A stretch of 64,000 nucleotides of DNA from Simmondsia chinensis. Its lineage: Eukaryota > Streptophyta > Magnoliopsida > Caryophyllales > Simmondsiaceae. Each line of letters starts with the position of its first letter. Positions within the stretch are counted from its first letter, which is position 1. The position numbers and the translations under genes are program-made. Where the stretch lies: positions 8,088,071-8,152,070 of the forward strand of contig JAGTTD010000024.1 of NCBI GenBank assembly GCA_018398585.1. Reading direction: 5' to 3'. Under the pieces are notes generated by a model. The model was not told where the DNA came from. It ran no database searches and saw nothing but the letters and a program-made list of their open reading frames with translations. Positions 22,509 to 31,884 of the stretch are shown here, in pieces.

Positions 22509-22740
22509 AAGAATATACCTAGTGCCTCAAGGGCTTTCGCCTATACAGGGTTTGGGGGCGGATGTAAGCAGCCTTCCCCCTTCAGGGTATTAACCTGAAG
22601 AGAGGCTGTTTCCGAGTGCCCCAACCTGAGAGTAAGGACTTCCCAAGAGGTCACCCATCCTGATACTGCTCTCACCCAAGTGTGCTTAACTTTGGAGTTA
22701 TAATGAAATCCAATGGTAGCGTGTTGGTGCCCTCTTTGGT
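22509..22740 (-). mobile_element. 5S-rRNA-headed SINE with RTE-like 3' end (copy B), 18-bp TSD
   Basis: On the minus strand it reads accaaagagggcacc, then 94 nt of 5S homology (plus-strand 22,634-22,727), then caggttggggcactcggaaa, cagcctctcttcagg, ccctgaaggggg, aaggctgc, ccctgtataggcgaaagccc and ttgaggcactagg, ending atattctt. The post-5S part matches the RTE 3' end almost to the RTE terminus. It interrupts the copia-1 5' LTR, and agaaattttaaatcacat (18 bp) is repeated exactly at 22,491-22,508 and 22,741-22,758. An 18-bp duplication fits LINE-mediated retrotransposition and not LTR-type integration (5 bp). Confidence 0.92.
22634..22691 (-). promoter_or_regulatory. 5S-type internal Pol III control region (copy B)
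   Basis: On the minus strand, the A box agttaagcacacttgggtga is followed by the intermediate element and C box (ggatgggtgacctc, then gggaagtcct). The intermediate element and start of the C box (aggatgggtgacctc) are identical to the usual plant 5S sequence, better preserved than in copy A. Confidence 0.75.
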
Positions 22741-22840
22741 AGAAATTTTAAATCACATGTAGGTTTAAAATTAGGAATTTTAGAACCTTCTGCTACGTTA
22801 ATCTAATAATTAGGCAGACTTTTAGAAATTCTTCTCAATA

Positions 22841-22857
22841 ATTAGTATCAGAGCCAG
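22841..22857 (+). other. primer-binding site of copia-1
   Basis: The sequence attagtatcagagccag directly after the LTR corresponds to (a)ttggtatcagagcc with one change. Complementary to initiator tRNA-Met; same spacing as in copia-2 (37,494). Confidence 0.85.
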
Positions 22858-23906
22858 CCTCTGATTACGTTCATAATATGCATGATAGTCATAGTAAGTT
22901 CGAAATAAATAGACTTGCTATTTAATAAAATAGAGATTTTATTAAATTAGATAGGAAAGATAATTTACTTTTGATATTGATCATAAATGTAGATCCATTT
23001 TCAGATTGTTTAAAACGTTGATTTGATTTATAGTTATTTCATATTTGTAGATCTTAATTCATATTTAGTTTACGTATAATGGGATTGTGCATATATGGTT
23101 AAGATTAACAAAATCGAATAGATTGATCCAATGAGATTAAAGTCAATAATTTTTTAAATAAAAAATAAAAAGAATTTAAATACTGACTTTGATGTCAAAA
23201 TCTTGAAAAAAAAAATTTTGACATGTAGACGTCAGTACTGAATTAAATAATAATAATTAAAAATTAATTTTATTAAGTAATTTATTTTAGAATATGATTC
23301 TAGAGTAGACTATGAGATAATCAAGTTATAAATGCAATTTAAATAAAACCACTAATTTATAAAATTTAAGTGGGAGCGCGGTTCAATTGTTGAAGCCTCA
23401 TGGTCTCCATTACTGGTCTAGCAGTGTAGTGAATTGACTGCACTCCCCGCCGAGGGTGTCGGTTTGCTGGTTACAAGGTTAGACTTCTAATAGGATAACT
23501 AAAGTGCAACGAAGTGATTTGACCATGCTGCCATGGGGTATTACATGTATTTGTATGGAGGTTGAGGTAATGGTTTACACTTAACAAGCATGATACATTA
23601 GCCTCCCTATGGAGCTCTGTTGTGTCACGTTAAAGACTAAGGAAAAGTGATGGGTTAATCATGCTTAATAAGAGTTACAAGAAAACATGTTAATTGAAAA
23701 TAGTTCTCACCTTAACTAATTTCATATGGCTTTGTTGCTGGGGAGTAAGGAGTGGTGTGTTTAGGTCATCATTGCATGCATGATAGTTCAGTTTTGTGGA
23801 CACCTGACTCATTATGTTTGCCAAAATTAAAAGAAAAGATATCCCTGCTTTATATATGTCTAATGTTTTATAGTTACACAAATGTTTATATTCACAAAGA
23901 CTTATA
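22858..23906 (+). other. copia-1 untranslated leader
   Basis: About 1 kb of AT-rich leader between primer site and Gag ATG. It contains a conserved stretch at 23,370-23,620 (tcaattgttgaagcctca, then ggagctctg and gtgtcacgtta) found also in copia-2 (42,238-42,490) and inverted in copia-A. It has no coding frame. Confidence 0.75.
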
Positions 23907-24600
23907 ATGGCTGCGACTAGTGCTCTTCATTCGATTCTTAAGGATAATGCTCTAACTGGACCTAATTATTTTACCTAGAAAATGAATTTGGACATTGTAT
24001 TAAGACATAAGGGTCGCAAGTTTGTTCTCACTAATGCTCGACCTACAGTGCCCACTAATAATTCTATGCTTGCTATTAAAGAGCGTTACGAATGCCTGCA
24101 TAAGGCTAATGAATTAACTAGATGCTATATTTTGGCTTTGATGTCAAATTTTCTCAAGCATCAGACATGAGGATGTTAGAAGGAACACCAGTTCAATAAC
24201 ACGTCATGGAGATGATGGCGTGTTTGTCTAAGTTAGAGATTCTTGGTGCTAATATTGATAGTCAAACGCAGTAGGACATCATCCTCAAATCTTTGTTCGA
24301 TTTGTTCACCCAATTCAGGCTTAATTACACAATGAGTAATAAAGATTATTCATTGCTTGAGCTAATGAAGGAGCTCCAAGTTGCAGAGGGTGTGATGCAA
24401 GCCAAGGGGAGTTTCCACTTAAACATCAAGGACTAGTGCGAGCAAGCAGTCTAAGGGACCAACTAGAAAGAAAGGGAAAGGCAAGGTTGCTAGTGTAGCG
24501 ACTAAGCCTAATAAGAAGTCGACAAAGGGAAAGTGTCTCTTTTTGCGGAAAAAAGGGCCAATGAAAGAGTAACTGCATCACATACTTACCCCATAAGGAC
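23907..24600 (+). pseudogene. copia-1 gag remnant
   Basis: The ATG at 23,907 starts MAATSALHSI; a TGG-to-TAG stop interrupts NYFT(W)KMNLDIVL, and a longer frame (23,982-24,170) carries RYECLHKANELTRCYIL. After this the frame shifts (SLFDLFTQF-like stretch near 24,300). The nucleocapsid zinc knuckle near 24,525-24,580 (KGKCLFLRKKGP) has lost one cysteine and the histidine. The protein would be the capsid precursor. The closest copy is copia-2 gag at 42,756-43,330. Confidence 0.8.
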
Positions 24601-26040
24601 TGCCAAACCATCTAATGAAGGTATGTTGATATCTCACCTAGTTGAGTCATGCGTAGTTAAGAGTCCACCAAGTTCCTGGTGCGTGGATTCAGGTTCATCC
24701 GACCATATCTGTAACATGTTATAAGGGCTCTAGCTGACCAGGAGGCTACATGATGGAGGTATGTACCTGACTATTGGAGACGGTACAAGAGTTGTGGTCT
24801 TGGAAGCAGAAGATGTTAACTTAGTCTATAGTGGCAGGGCTTTGATTTTGAAGGATTGTTTATTTCTACCTGCATTGTGCAGTAATTTGATTTTTGTGTC
24901 ATGATTAGTGAATAATGGTTATTCAGTTATTTTCATTTTAAACTTGTTGTTACAAGAAATAAATGGTTTATTTGCAAAGCTACATGTGTGAATGGGATAA
25001 TGCCTTCACATGGCACCAATGTTTAGGTCACATTAGTTTCAACAGGATCCAAAGATCAGTAAAAGATGGACTGATAGAACCTTTGGACTTGAAGTCCTTG
25101 CCAGTATGCAAATCGTCATAAAAGGTAAGATGACCAAGTCCGTCTTTAAGAGTCAAGGCAACAGGGTTGGTGACTTGCTTGAGCTGGTTCACACATATGT
25201 ATATGGACCAACGAATGTTCAAGCAAAAGGTGGGTATGCGTACTTCATCACATTCACTGATGATTACTCTAGGCATAGATATATTTACCTAATAAGATAT
25301 AAGTCAGGCTCTTTTGAAATGTTCAAAGAGTACAAAAGTGACTTTGATCAGATCGAGGTGGAGAATACCTTTCAAGAGAATTTTTGGATTTCCCAACTGC
25401 AAATGGGATAAGATCTCAACTTTCTGCTCAGGGTACACCGCAGCAAAATGGTGTTGTAGAAAGAAGGAATACGACATTATTGGAGATGGTAAGGTCCATG
25501 ATGAGTCATGCTATTTTACAATTCTCCCTTGGGGTTATACCTTGGAAACAACAGCATATCTCCTTAACTTAGTTCAATCTAAGTCAGTTCCTAAAACTCC
25601 AGTGGAGTTGTGAACTGGGAAAAAGCCTAGTTTAAGGTACCTTAGTATTTGGAGATGCCGAGCACGTGAGTTGAAAAAAAACCATGACAAGTTGGAGTCA
25701 AGGACAGAGGGGTGTGTATTTGTAGGTTATCCCAAAGGAACAAAGGGTTGTGTTTTCTACAGTCCTTTTGATCAAAAGGTGTTTGCGACTACAAATGTGA
25801 AATATGTAGAGGATGATTTTGTAGTAGACTACAAAAGCAAACGTAAATTAGTGTTAGAGGAATTGAGAGATAATGACACTATTTCTAAACAACGCGACAC
25901 ATTGCGAGACACAGTGGATGTATTAAACGTACCTACATATAGGGCTAAGGATGTTCTAAGTATACGAGAGCCTAGGCGTGGTGGGAGGATGTCAGGGCGC
26001 CTAATAGATTCATGGCGAGAGCCTTAATGGTTGACCGTGA
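24601..26040 (+). pseudogene. copia-1 protease-integrase remnant
   Basis: The protease active-site block WCVDSGSSDHIC lies near 24,678-24,713 (aspartate in D-S-G). The pre-integrase histidine/cysteine domain (WHQCLGHISF) is near 25,010. The integrase core follows (YVYGPTNVQAKG, then FITFTDDYSRHRYIYLIR). A deletion of about 33 bp relative to copia-2 removes the KQLGKQVKSL region and shifts frame. GTPQQNGVVERRN at about 25,432-25,470 is the conserved post-catalytic motif, here in another frame. The C-terminal part with GCVFVGYPKGTKGCVFYSP is at 25,720. The copy cannot make an active integrase. Confidence 0.85.
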
Positions 26041-26377
26041 CAATGAGGCAATTAAAGACATGGATGTTGACCAATGGATCTAGGCAATGACATCTGAGAT
26101 CGGCTTTTATGTATTCTAATCATATCTGGGAACTTGTAAAGGCGTCGAAAGGCATTGAACCCATTGGATGTCAATGAGTCTGCAAGAGGAAAAGAGGAGT
26201 GGACGGGAAGGTAAAGACCTTCAAGGCAAGACTGGTTCCTAAGGGTTTACCTAAAAGGAAGGAAATGATTATGATGAGACCTTCTTGCCAGTGGCCATGT
26301 TAAAGTCCATAGGGGTACCCCTATCTATTACAGCTCATTATGAGTATGAGATTTGGCAAACAGATGTGAAAACGGAT
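26041..26377 (+). pseudogene. copia-1 reverse transcriptase, N-terminal part
   Basis: Contains, in shifting frames, segments equivalent to KTFKARLVPKGLP and the run to YEYEIWQTDVKTD, where the LINE has inserted. Frame changes and stops are present. The rest of the RT resumes at 31,423 for about 40 bp only. Confidence 0.8.
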
Positions 26378-27591
26378 GTGGTGCCTGGCGGTAAAGCCCG
26401 GCGGCGGCGTAAGGGGAAGAAGGGGAGTGGTGATGAGGTGCATAATGGGCCACTTTCCAATAGCCCAAGAGGAAATGGGCCCAATTTGATGGGGCTTTCC
26501 TCTTTTGGGCCAAGGGATAGCATTGTTGTGGATGAGCATGGGCGAACAATTGGTCTTGGGCTTTCATGTGTTGGGATGGGAGTGAATGATGAGCATAGGC
26601 CACCAATTGGGCTTGAGGAGGAAAATATTGGTGCGCAAGGAGGAGTTGATGATGTTGGGCTGGTTGATGAAGGGGATGGGGGTCGCGTTCGGTCGGTGGG
26701 GCGGGCGGCTATTGATGGGCCGGCTGTTCATCATGGGCCGCGCCTCTCTCCCCCTGGGCCCACGGCTGGGCTGCGTCCTATTGGGCCCAATGGCTCTTGC
26801 CCTTCAAGACTTTCTTTTTCTAGAGGAAATGGGCCCGTTTTGGAGGGCTTTCCTCTCATGACCCACCTACTACTTACATTAGAGGGAATGGGCTCGGTTT
26901 GGTGGGGCTTCCTTCTAGTGACCTACCTTTTATTACACCTAGGGGGAATGGGCTCGTTTTGGAGGGGCTTTCTCATAGAGTTTCACCCATTACTTACACT
27001 AGTGGGAATGGGCCCGTTTTGGAGGGGCTTCCTTCTAGTTCGTCCTCCCCCACTGCCTCTAGAGGAAATGGGCCGGTTTTGGAGGGGCTTTCTTCTAGGG
27101 ATGTTAGTTGTGGGCTGATTTTCGGGTCTTTCGGGGTAGATGCCGACTGGAGGAGGGTTGAGGGCCTGTTTGAGGCTTCTATACCGTTCATGGGGGGTGC
27201 CGTTGAGATGGAGGGGCGGTTGGCTCGGATATTAGGGAGGAGAGAGTTAGCACTCGTACAGTTCTTTCTGATTCTGGATCAATTTCCCTTTCACCTTGGA
27301 CCTTCGCTGATTTTTTACATGTTTCCACTCCTCTTCGGGGAGACTCAGAGATAGTGGATGTTCCTATTGAGGTGGAGATGGCTCAAGATGGCATCCTTGG
27401 AGTTGCTACCTCTCTTGTACGTTCCTTGAATCGATCGGCTAGTGTGCCGAGTCTAGGCACGTCGAACCGGTTTGAGAGTCTGTTAGGCACTTCCACTTCC
27501 CCATGTGTTGAGGTTGCCGTTGAGGACCCGAGGAGGCCGCTCACTCGTGCGGCCAAGTGTGCGGGCCGCGCCTCCTCTTGGCTGTTTCGTC
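26378..27591 (+). pseudogene. LINE ORF1 C-terminal region with repeated GNGP(V)LEGL peptide
   Basis: A frame of 277 codons runs through a basic start (GGKARRRRKGKKGSGDE) and then glycine/proline-rich sequence. It holds five tandem units of about 60 bp (26,820-27,110). In a neighbouring frame (26,899-27,354) they read as repeats of GNGPVLEGL followed by S/P/T-rich linkers; a unit length that is not a multiple of three makes the frames alternate. Another frame reaches 27,617 (ending SSWLFRHGGWLLEY). This position fits the tail of plant L1 ORF1, the RNA-binding protein, but the CCHC domain is not visible. It is frameshifted. Confidence 0.65.
26820..27110 (+). repeat. five-unit tandem repeat of about 60 bp inside LINE ORF1
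   Basis: Each unit carries a version of ggaaatgggcccgttttgga followed by ggggcttcc and a variable linker. The units start near 26,823, 26,882, 26,944, 27,002 and 27,062. Confidence 0.9.
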
Positions 27592-28400
27592 ATGGTGGTT
27601 GGTTGTTAGAATATTAGGGGGCTTAATAATCCCCAATCTTCTCGTGCTGTTCGTGATTGGATTTCTTCCAATCGTTTATCTGTCGTTGGTTTGGTCAAGA
27701 CCAAAACCAAACCTTCTGATGTTGAGGCGGTGATTGCTTATTGTGCTGACAGGTGGAGCTTTCTCTTTAGTGGCATATGCCCTACTTGGTGTCGCATTAT
27801 TGTTGCTTGGGATCCGGGCTTTTTTAGGGTCGAGTTCATTCGGGCGAGGGGGAGGGGGGGGGGGGGGACCAGTTCCTTACTTGTCGTAGCCCCAATCTTT
27901 CTGGGGCTGTGAGCTTTTTTGCTACTTTTGTTTACGGCTTTAACGAGCTGGGTCCTCGTCGGGCTTTATGGGACTATATTCGGAGCACTGGCTTGAGTCT
28001 CTTGGGTGAGCCTTGGATCCTACTTGGGGATTTAAATGCCATCCTTAGCTTCTCTGATTGATGCAGCAGCCAGAAGGGTTGGCCGGGTCACATGGATGAC
28101 TTCCAGGAGTGTGTTGCTGAGGCTGAGCTCATGCCCATCTCTTCTTCGGGTCTTCATTTTACGTTGTCCAATGGGGCAGAGGATGACCACTTGATTCTCA
28201 AGCGACTTGACTGGTGCCTTGTTAGTGAGGGTTGGCTCCATGATTTCCCCATCGCATCTGCTGAGATCCTTACTCGACATTTTGTTTCGGACCATAGCGC
28301 CATTGTTATGCGAGGGCTTGGGGAACGTCGTGCCAGGCAACTTCCTTTCAAGTTCTTCAATTTTTGGGCTGATCACGAGGACTTCCTTCCCCACTGTTAG
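27592..28400 (+). pseudogene. LINE ORF2 apurinic endonuclease domain
   Basis: An APE-type endonuclease that nicks target DNA for target-primed reverse transcription. The start reads (W to stop)NIRGLNNPQSSRAV, then LVKTKTKPSDVE (the LLETK-type glutamate motif changed to V-K-T-K). After a frameshift near the G run at 27,851-27,868 it continues FVYGFNELGPRRALWDYI and WILLGDLNAILSFSD. A stop follows, then GLHFTLSNG, LDWCLVSEGW and SDHSAIVMRG, the last carrying the catalytic aspartate-histidine. The stops and frameshift make it inactive. Confidence 0.85.
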
Positions 28401-28434
28401 ACGAGTCTGGGACACCTGTGTGTAGGGTACTCCG

Positions 28435-29973
28435 ATGTATCAACTCACTCAGAAGCTGAAGCTACAGAAGAGTGAGTTGAAGGCCCTCAACGCCGGCCAT
28501 TATAGTCACATTTGGGCCAAAGTCGAGGTGGCCCGTGATGCTTGGGCCATGAGCCAGAGGGCCTTGGATGAGGACCCTGAGAGTCCTTCTCTTCGTCTTA
28601 AGGAGCGTCGTCTTTTTCATGAGTATTCCGCTTTGTGTCGGGATGAGGAGGCGTTCTACCATCAGAAGTCGCATATTCAGTGGCTTTCGCTTGGAGATCA
28701 GAGCACTCAGTTCTTTCATCGGTCTGTTCTCCATCGGCAGGCCCGGAACCGGATCTCGTCGATTGTTGGTTTTGATGGTGTGAGGACATATGATCCGCAG
28801 TTGATCTCTCGTGCCGGGGTTACTTTCTTCCAGGATTTGTTGACCGAGCCAAGTGGTCTGCTGACTAAGGATGTTTCTGACATTTTTAAGGCTCGCATTT
28901 CTAAGGATCAGGCTCTCCCGCTTATCTCTGCGATCTCTGCAGCTGAGGTTCGTGATGCTCTCTTTTCCATAGGTGATGACAGGGCCCCAGGGCCTGATGG
29001 TTACACCTCCCTCTTTTTTAAGAGGGCTTGGGAGGTGGTCAGAGGAGCAGTGATTAGGGCCGTGCAGTCTTTCTTCGTCTCAGGGCGCATGCTGGGTGCC
29101 TTGAACACCACCAGGATATGTCTTGTGCCTAAGGTGGAGACTCCCTCCACCTTTGGTGACTTCCGCCCTATCTCCTGTTGCAATGTGATCTATAAGTGTA
29201 TCACTAAGATCATTGCAAACAGGTTGAAGGGTGTCCTTCCCTGGTTGATTGATGATGCTCAGACAGTGTTTGTTCCAGGTCGTCGGATCTCTGACAGCAT
29301 CCTTTTGACACAGGAGTTGATGCGCAGTTATCACCTTGAGGTCTCGCCCCGTTGTGCATTGAAGGTCGATATCCGTAAGGCTTTTGACACTATTCGATGG
29401 GATTTCATTCTAGCTGGTATGAGGAGTATGGGGATTCCCAAGGTCATGATTGGTTGGATCCGTGAGTGCCTCTCTACAGCCCGCTTTTCCGTCGCCATCA
29501 ATGGCGAACTTCAGGGGCTCTTCCACTCCAGTCGAGGTGTACATCAGGGTGACCCTCTCTCTCCTTGTTTGTTTGTTATCGCTATGGAGGGCCTCCGAGG
29601 GCTGCTTTGCCGTACTATCGATAACACGCGTTTTCGCTATCATCCGTGTTGCCGTCGTACTGGGTTGACACACCTGTGTTTTGCTGATGACCTGATGATC
29701 TTCTGTCGGGGTGATACAGGTAGTGTATCTATTGTTCGTGAGGTTTTAGACCACTTTGCTGTACTTTCAGGGCTGTCCTCGAATGCAGCGAAGAGCTCAG
29801 TTTTTCTAGCAGGGGTGGACTCTGCAACTCAGCGGGACATTTTGGGTATTCTTGGTTTCAGCCTTGGGCAGTGCCCAGTTCGATATCTGGGAGTACCACT
29901 TATCACTTCTCGGCTGCGGTACGTTGACTGCAAGCCACTGCTAGATTGCATTCTCTCTTGTATACGGCTCTAG
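28435..29973 (+). pseudogene. LINE ORF2 reverse transcriptase (512-codon open stretch)
   Basis: The longest open frame in the window. RT motifs in order: DDRAPGPDGYTSLFFKRAW (motif 1), FRPISCCNVIYKCITKIIANRL (shown in part; motif 2), ALKVDIRKAFDTIRWDF (motif A with catalytic Asp), GVHQGDPLSPCLFVIAMEGL (motif B), LCFADDLMIF (motif C, catalytic FADD at 29,680-29,691) and RYLGVPL (motif D/E). The RT core has no internal stop and both catalytic motifs are intact, although the enzyme as a whole is broken upstream (endonuclease) and downstream (stop at 29,971). It was probably active not long before insertion. Confidence 0.92.
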
Positions 29974-31050
29974 ACCTCCCGTTCTCTATCGTATGCTGGT
30001 CATCTGCAGCTTATCCGATCTGTTCTTTTCGTGACTCAGGTCTACTGGACATTGATCTTCATGCTCCCGAAGACGATGATCAGGAAGATCGAGTCAGCTC
30101 TTGCGGCTTTCCTTTGGAGAGGATCTTCGTTAGCCCCGGGAGAGGCGAAGGTTGCTTGGAGGCATTTGTGTTACCCTCGGTGGGAGGGTGGTCTTAGGCT
30201 CCATCGCCTTGCTGAGTGGAACCAGGCTTCGATTATGAAGCATATTTGGTTCCTCCTTTCTGACCCTTCCTCGTTATGGCCGCGTTGGGTTCATCTGAAC
30301 CGGCTTCGAGAGAGGAGCTTCTGGACTATTCGGGCGATGAGTTCCGCTTCTTGGTGCTGGCGTCAGATTCTATCGGTCCGCTGCCTCTACTCTGGTGCAA
30401 TCTATCATGTCATAGGTGATGGACTTGACATTGCCCTTTGGACTGATTACTGGCTGCCATGTGGTCGTCTTTCGGAGCTCTTCCCTGCTCAACTGCTCAC
30501 CTCCTCTGGACTTCATTGGGATTCTCAGGTCTCATCCATTATTGAGGGTGGTCGGTGGAGATTTCCACAGGGTTGTTTGGAGCTTTGACCCATCTGGGAC
30601 ATGATTGATTTTAGCCCCCGGGCTAGTGTTGCCGACTCCATCCTATGGTTGGGTGACCCCTCAGGGAACTTCACCACCAAGTCCGCTTGGGAGATGTTGC
30701 GAAGTAGGAGAGCAGAGTAGGAGAGAGGAGGATACCATTCATCACCTTCTGTGGTTTCAGATGCATATTCCGAGGCACTCCTTCATTCTCTGGCTTGCTT
30801 CTCGGCAGCGACTTTGGACCTGGGACCGACATCGGTGTTTCGGAGCATTAGTCAGAGTGTTTGTGTTCTTTGCGGTTCTACTGACGAGACTTATGAGCAC
30901 CTTTTCTTCTCCTGTTGCTTTTCTGCCTCGGTCTGGAGCTCTGTCACTCTGAGTACATCTATTGCTTGGCCTACCCTTCCTTGGGACGATCTTGTCACTT
31001 GGGCTGCTCAGCATCTCAGGGGGCGAGAGATTGGCAGTATCATTGCTTGA
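29974..31050 (+). pseudogene. LINE ORF2 C-terminal region with zf-RVT-like domain
   Basis: Continues ORF2 after a stop. SALAAFLWRGSSLAPGEAK and CYPRWEGGLRLHRLAEWNQA are typical of plant L1 proteins, then WPRWVHLNRLRERSFW and GDGLDIALWTDYWLPCGRL. The zinc-binding reverse-transcriptase region follows (FTTKSAWEMLRSRR near 30,673; CVLCGSTDETYEHLFFSC near 30,860). Frames change at about 30,588, 30,720 and later. The 3' UTR (31,051-31,411) and A tract close the element. Confidence 0.85.
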
Positions 31051-31422
31051 CTCTACCTCTCTTTTACTATGTATACTATCTGGTATGAGCGCAACCTTCA
31101 AGTTCAGCGATCTCAGTCCAGATCAGTTGCGGTCATACGAGAGGAGATTACGGGTTTGGTCAGGAGCTGCTTACTTGCTGCTTCTTCGTTCAGAGGAGCT
31201 CATCGTCACACCTCCTCGCTTTGGCACTGGGGTTTTGAGTCTTAGTTTCTTCTTTGTTCCCTTAGTTGTTCTTTGGTTGCTTTTTGTATGGACTCTGTCT
31301 GGAGTTTTTTTGACGTTGTTTCATATTTGTAGGCTTTGGCCGTGTCCTGAGGTATGCCCCTTATAGCTTGTTCTATTTTTCCTTTCATCTATATATTTTG
31401 CTGACTTACCAACAAAAAAAAA

Positions 31423-31884
31423 ATGTGAAAATGGATTTTTTGAATGGTCGGCGTGAAGAAGACATCGATATGGTGCAATCAGTTGGAAGAGTGTCAAGCA
31501 GTTTTGTATTGCTTACTCAAACATGGAAGCGGAGTATGTTGCAGCTTCAGAAGCTTCAAAGGAAGCATGTTGGCTCAGAACGTTCCTAGAAGATCTTAAG
31601 GTAGTTAGAGATGGTCTAACGCCCATTACAGTCTTTTATCAAAACTCAGATGTGGTGTCTCTAAAGACCCCTAGAAGGCACAAGACGTCCAAACACATTG
31701 AAAAGAAATGCCATGTGATTAAAGACTATATGGTGAAGGGTGAGATAGCGATCTTGAAGATATATATGAGCAATAACGTTGCAAGTTCTTTTACAAAAAA
31801 TTTGACTCAGAAGACCTTTGAATCACACTTAGAAAGGATGAGTATAAAGTGTATAGTATATTGGATTTAGGATAAATGGGAGAT
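31423..31884 (+). pseudogene. copia-1 RT stub fused to RNase H remnant
   Basis: After the LINE, about 45 bp of RT (NGRREEDIDMVQ) run straight into the RNase H region at 31,469, equivalent to 45,690 in copia-2, so about 780 bp including the YVDD motif is missing. RNase H (31,523-31,870) keeps MEAEYVAASEASKEACWLR and HKTSKHIEKK. The catalytic C-D-N block is changed to F-Y-Q-N, so the RNase H aspartate is lost. Confidence 0.85.

Larger units (their letters stand above)
20597..22840 (+). repeat. copia-1 5' LTR (contains SINE copy B)
   Basis: Aligns throughout with 31,885-33,818, 34,174-37,493 and 46,105-48,047. It starts near caggaatagcgtcc (eroded from tgttaggaatagtg) and ends cttctcaata just before the primer site. 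It contains a GC-rich U3 block at about 21,825-22,010, a TATA box and a 232-bp SINE. Confidence 0.85.
26378..31422 (+). mobile_element. L1-type non-LTR retrotransposon (LINE), 5.0 kb
   Basis: It inserted in copia-1 RT with a 14-bp duplication carrying one mismatch: atgtgaaaacggat (26,364-26,377) and atgtgaaaatggat (31,423-31,436). It ends with an A run directly before the second copy. Order: ORF1 C-terminal repeat region, endonuclease, reverse transcriptase, zf-RVT-like C-terminus, 3' UTR. The 5' end lacks the usual ORF1 zinc-finger start, so it is probably 5' truncated. Its base composition is much GC-richer than the surrounding copia. Confidence 0.92.

Noticed and set aside
20191..22740. 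Cassandra-type TRIM retrotransposon (also carries 5S sequence)
   Set aside because: No LTR pair, primer site or TG...CA ends; copy B has an 18-bp duplication in place of 5 bp, and the body matches an RTE 3' end.
26285..26377. Single 277-codon gene at 26,285-27,118
   Set aside because: Its first 31 codons are copia-1 RT and the rest is LINE; the LINE boundary at 26,378 lies inside the frame.
28032..28415. 127-codon minus-strand frame
   Set aside because: Antisense shadow of the LINE endonuclease region.
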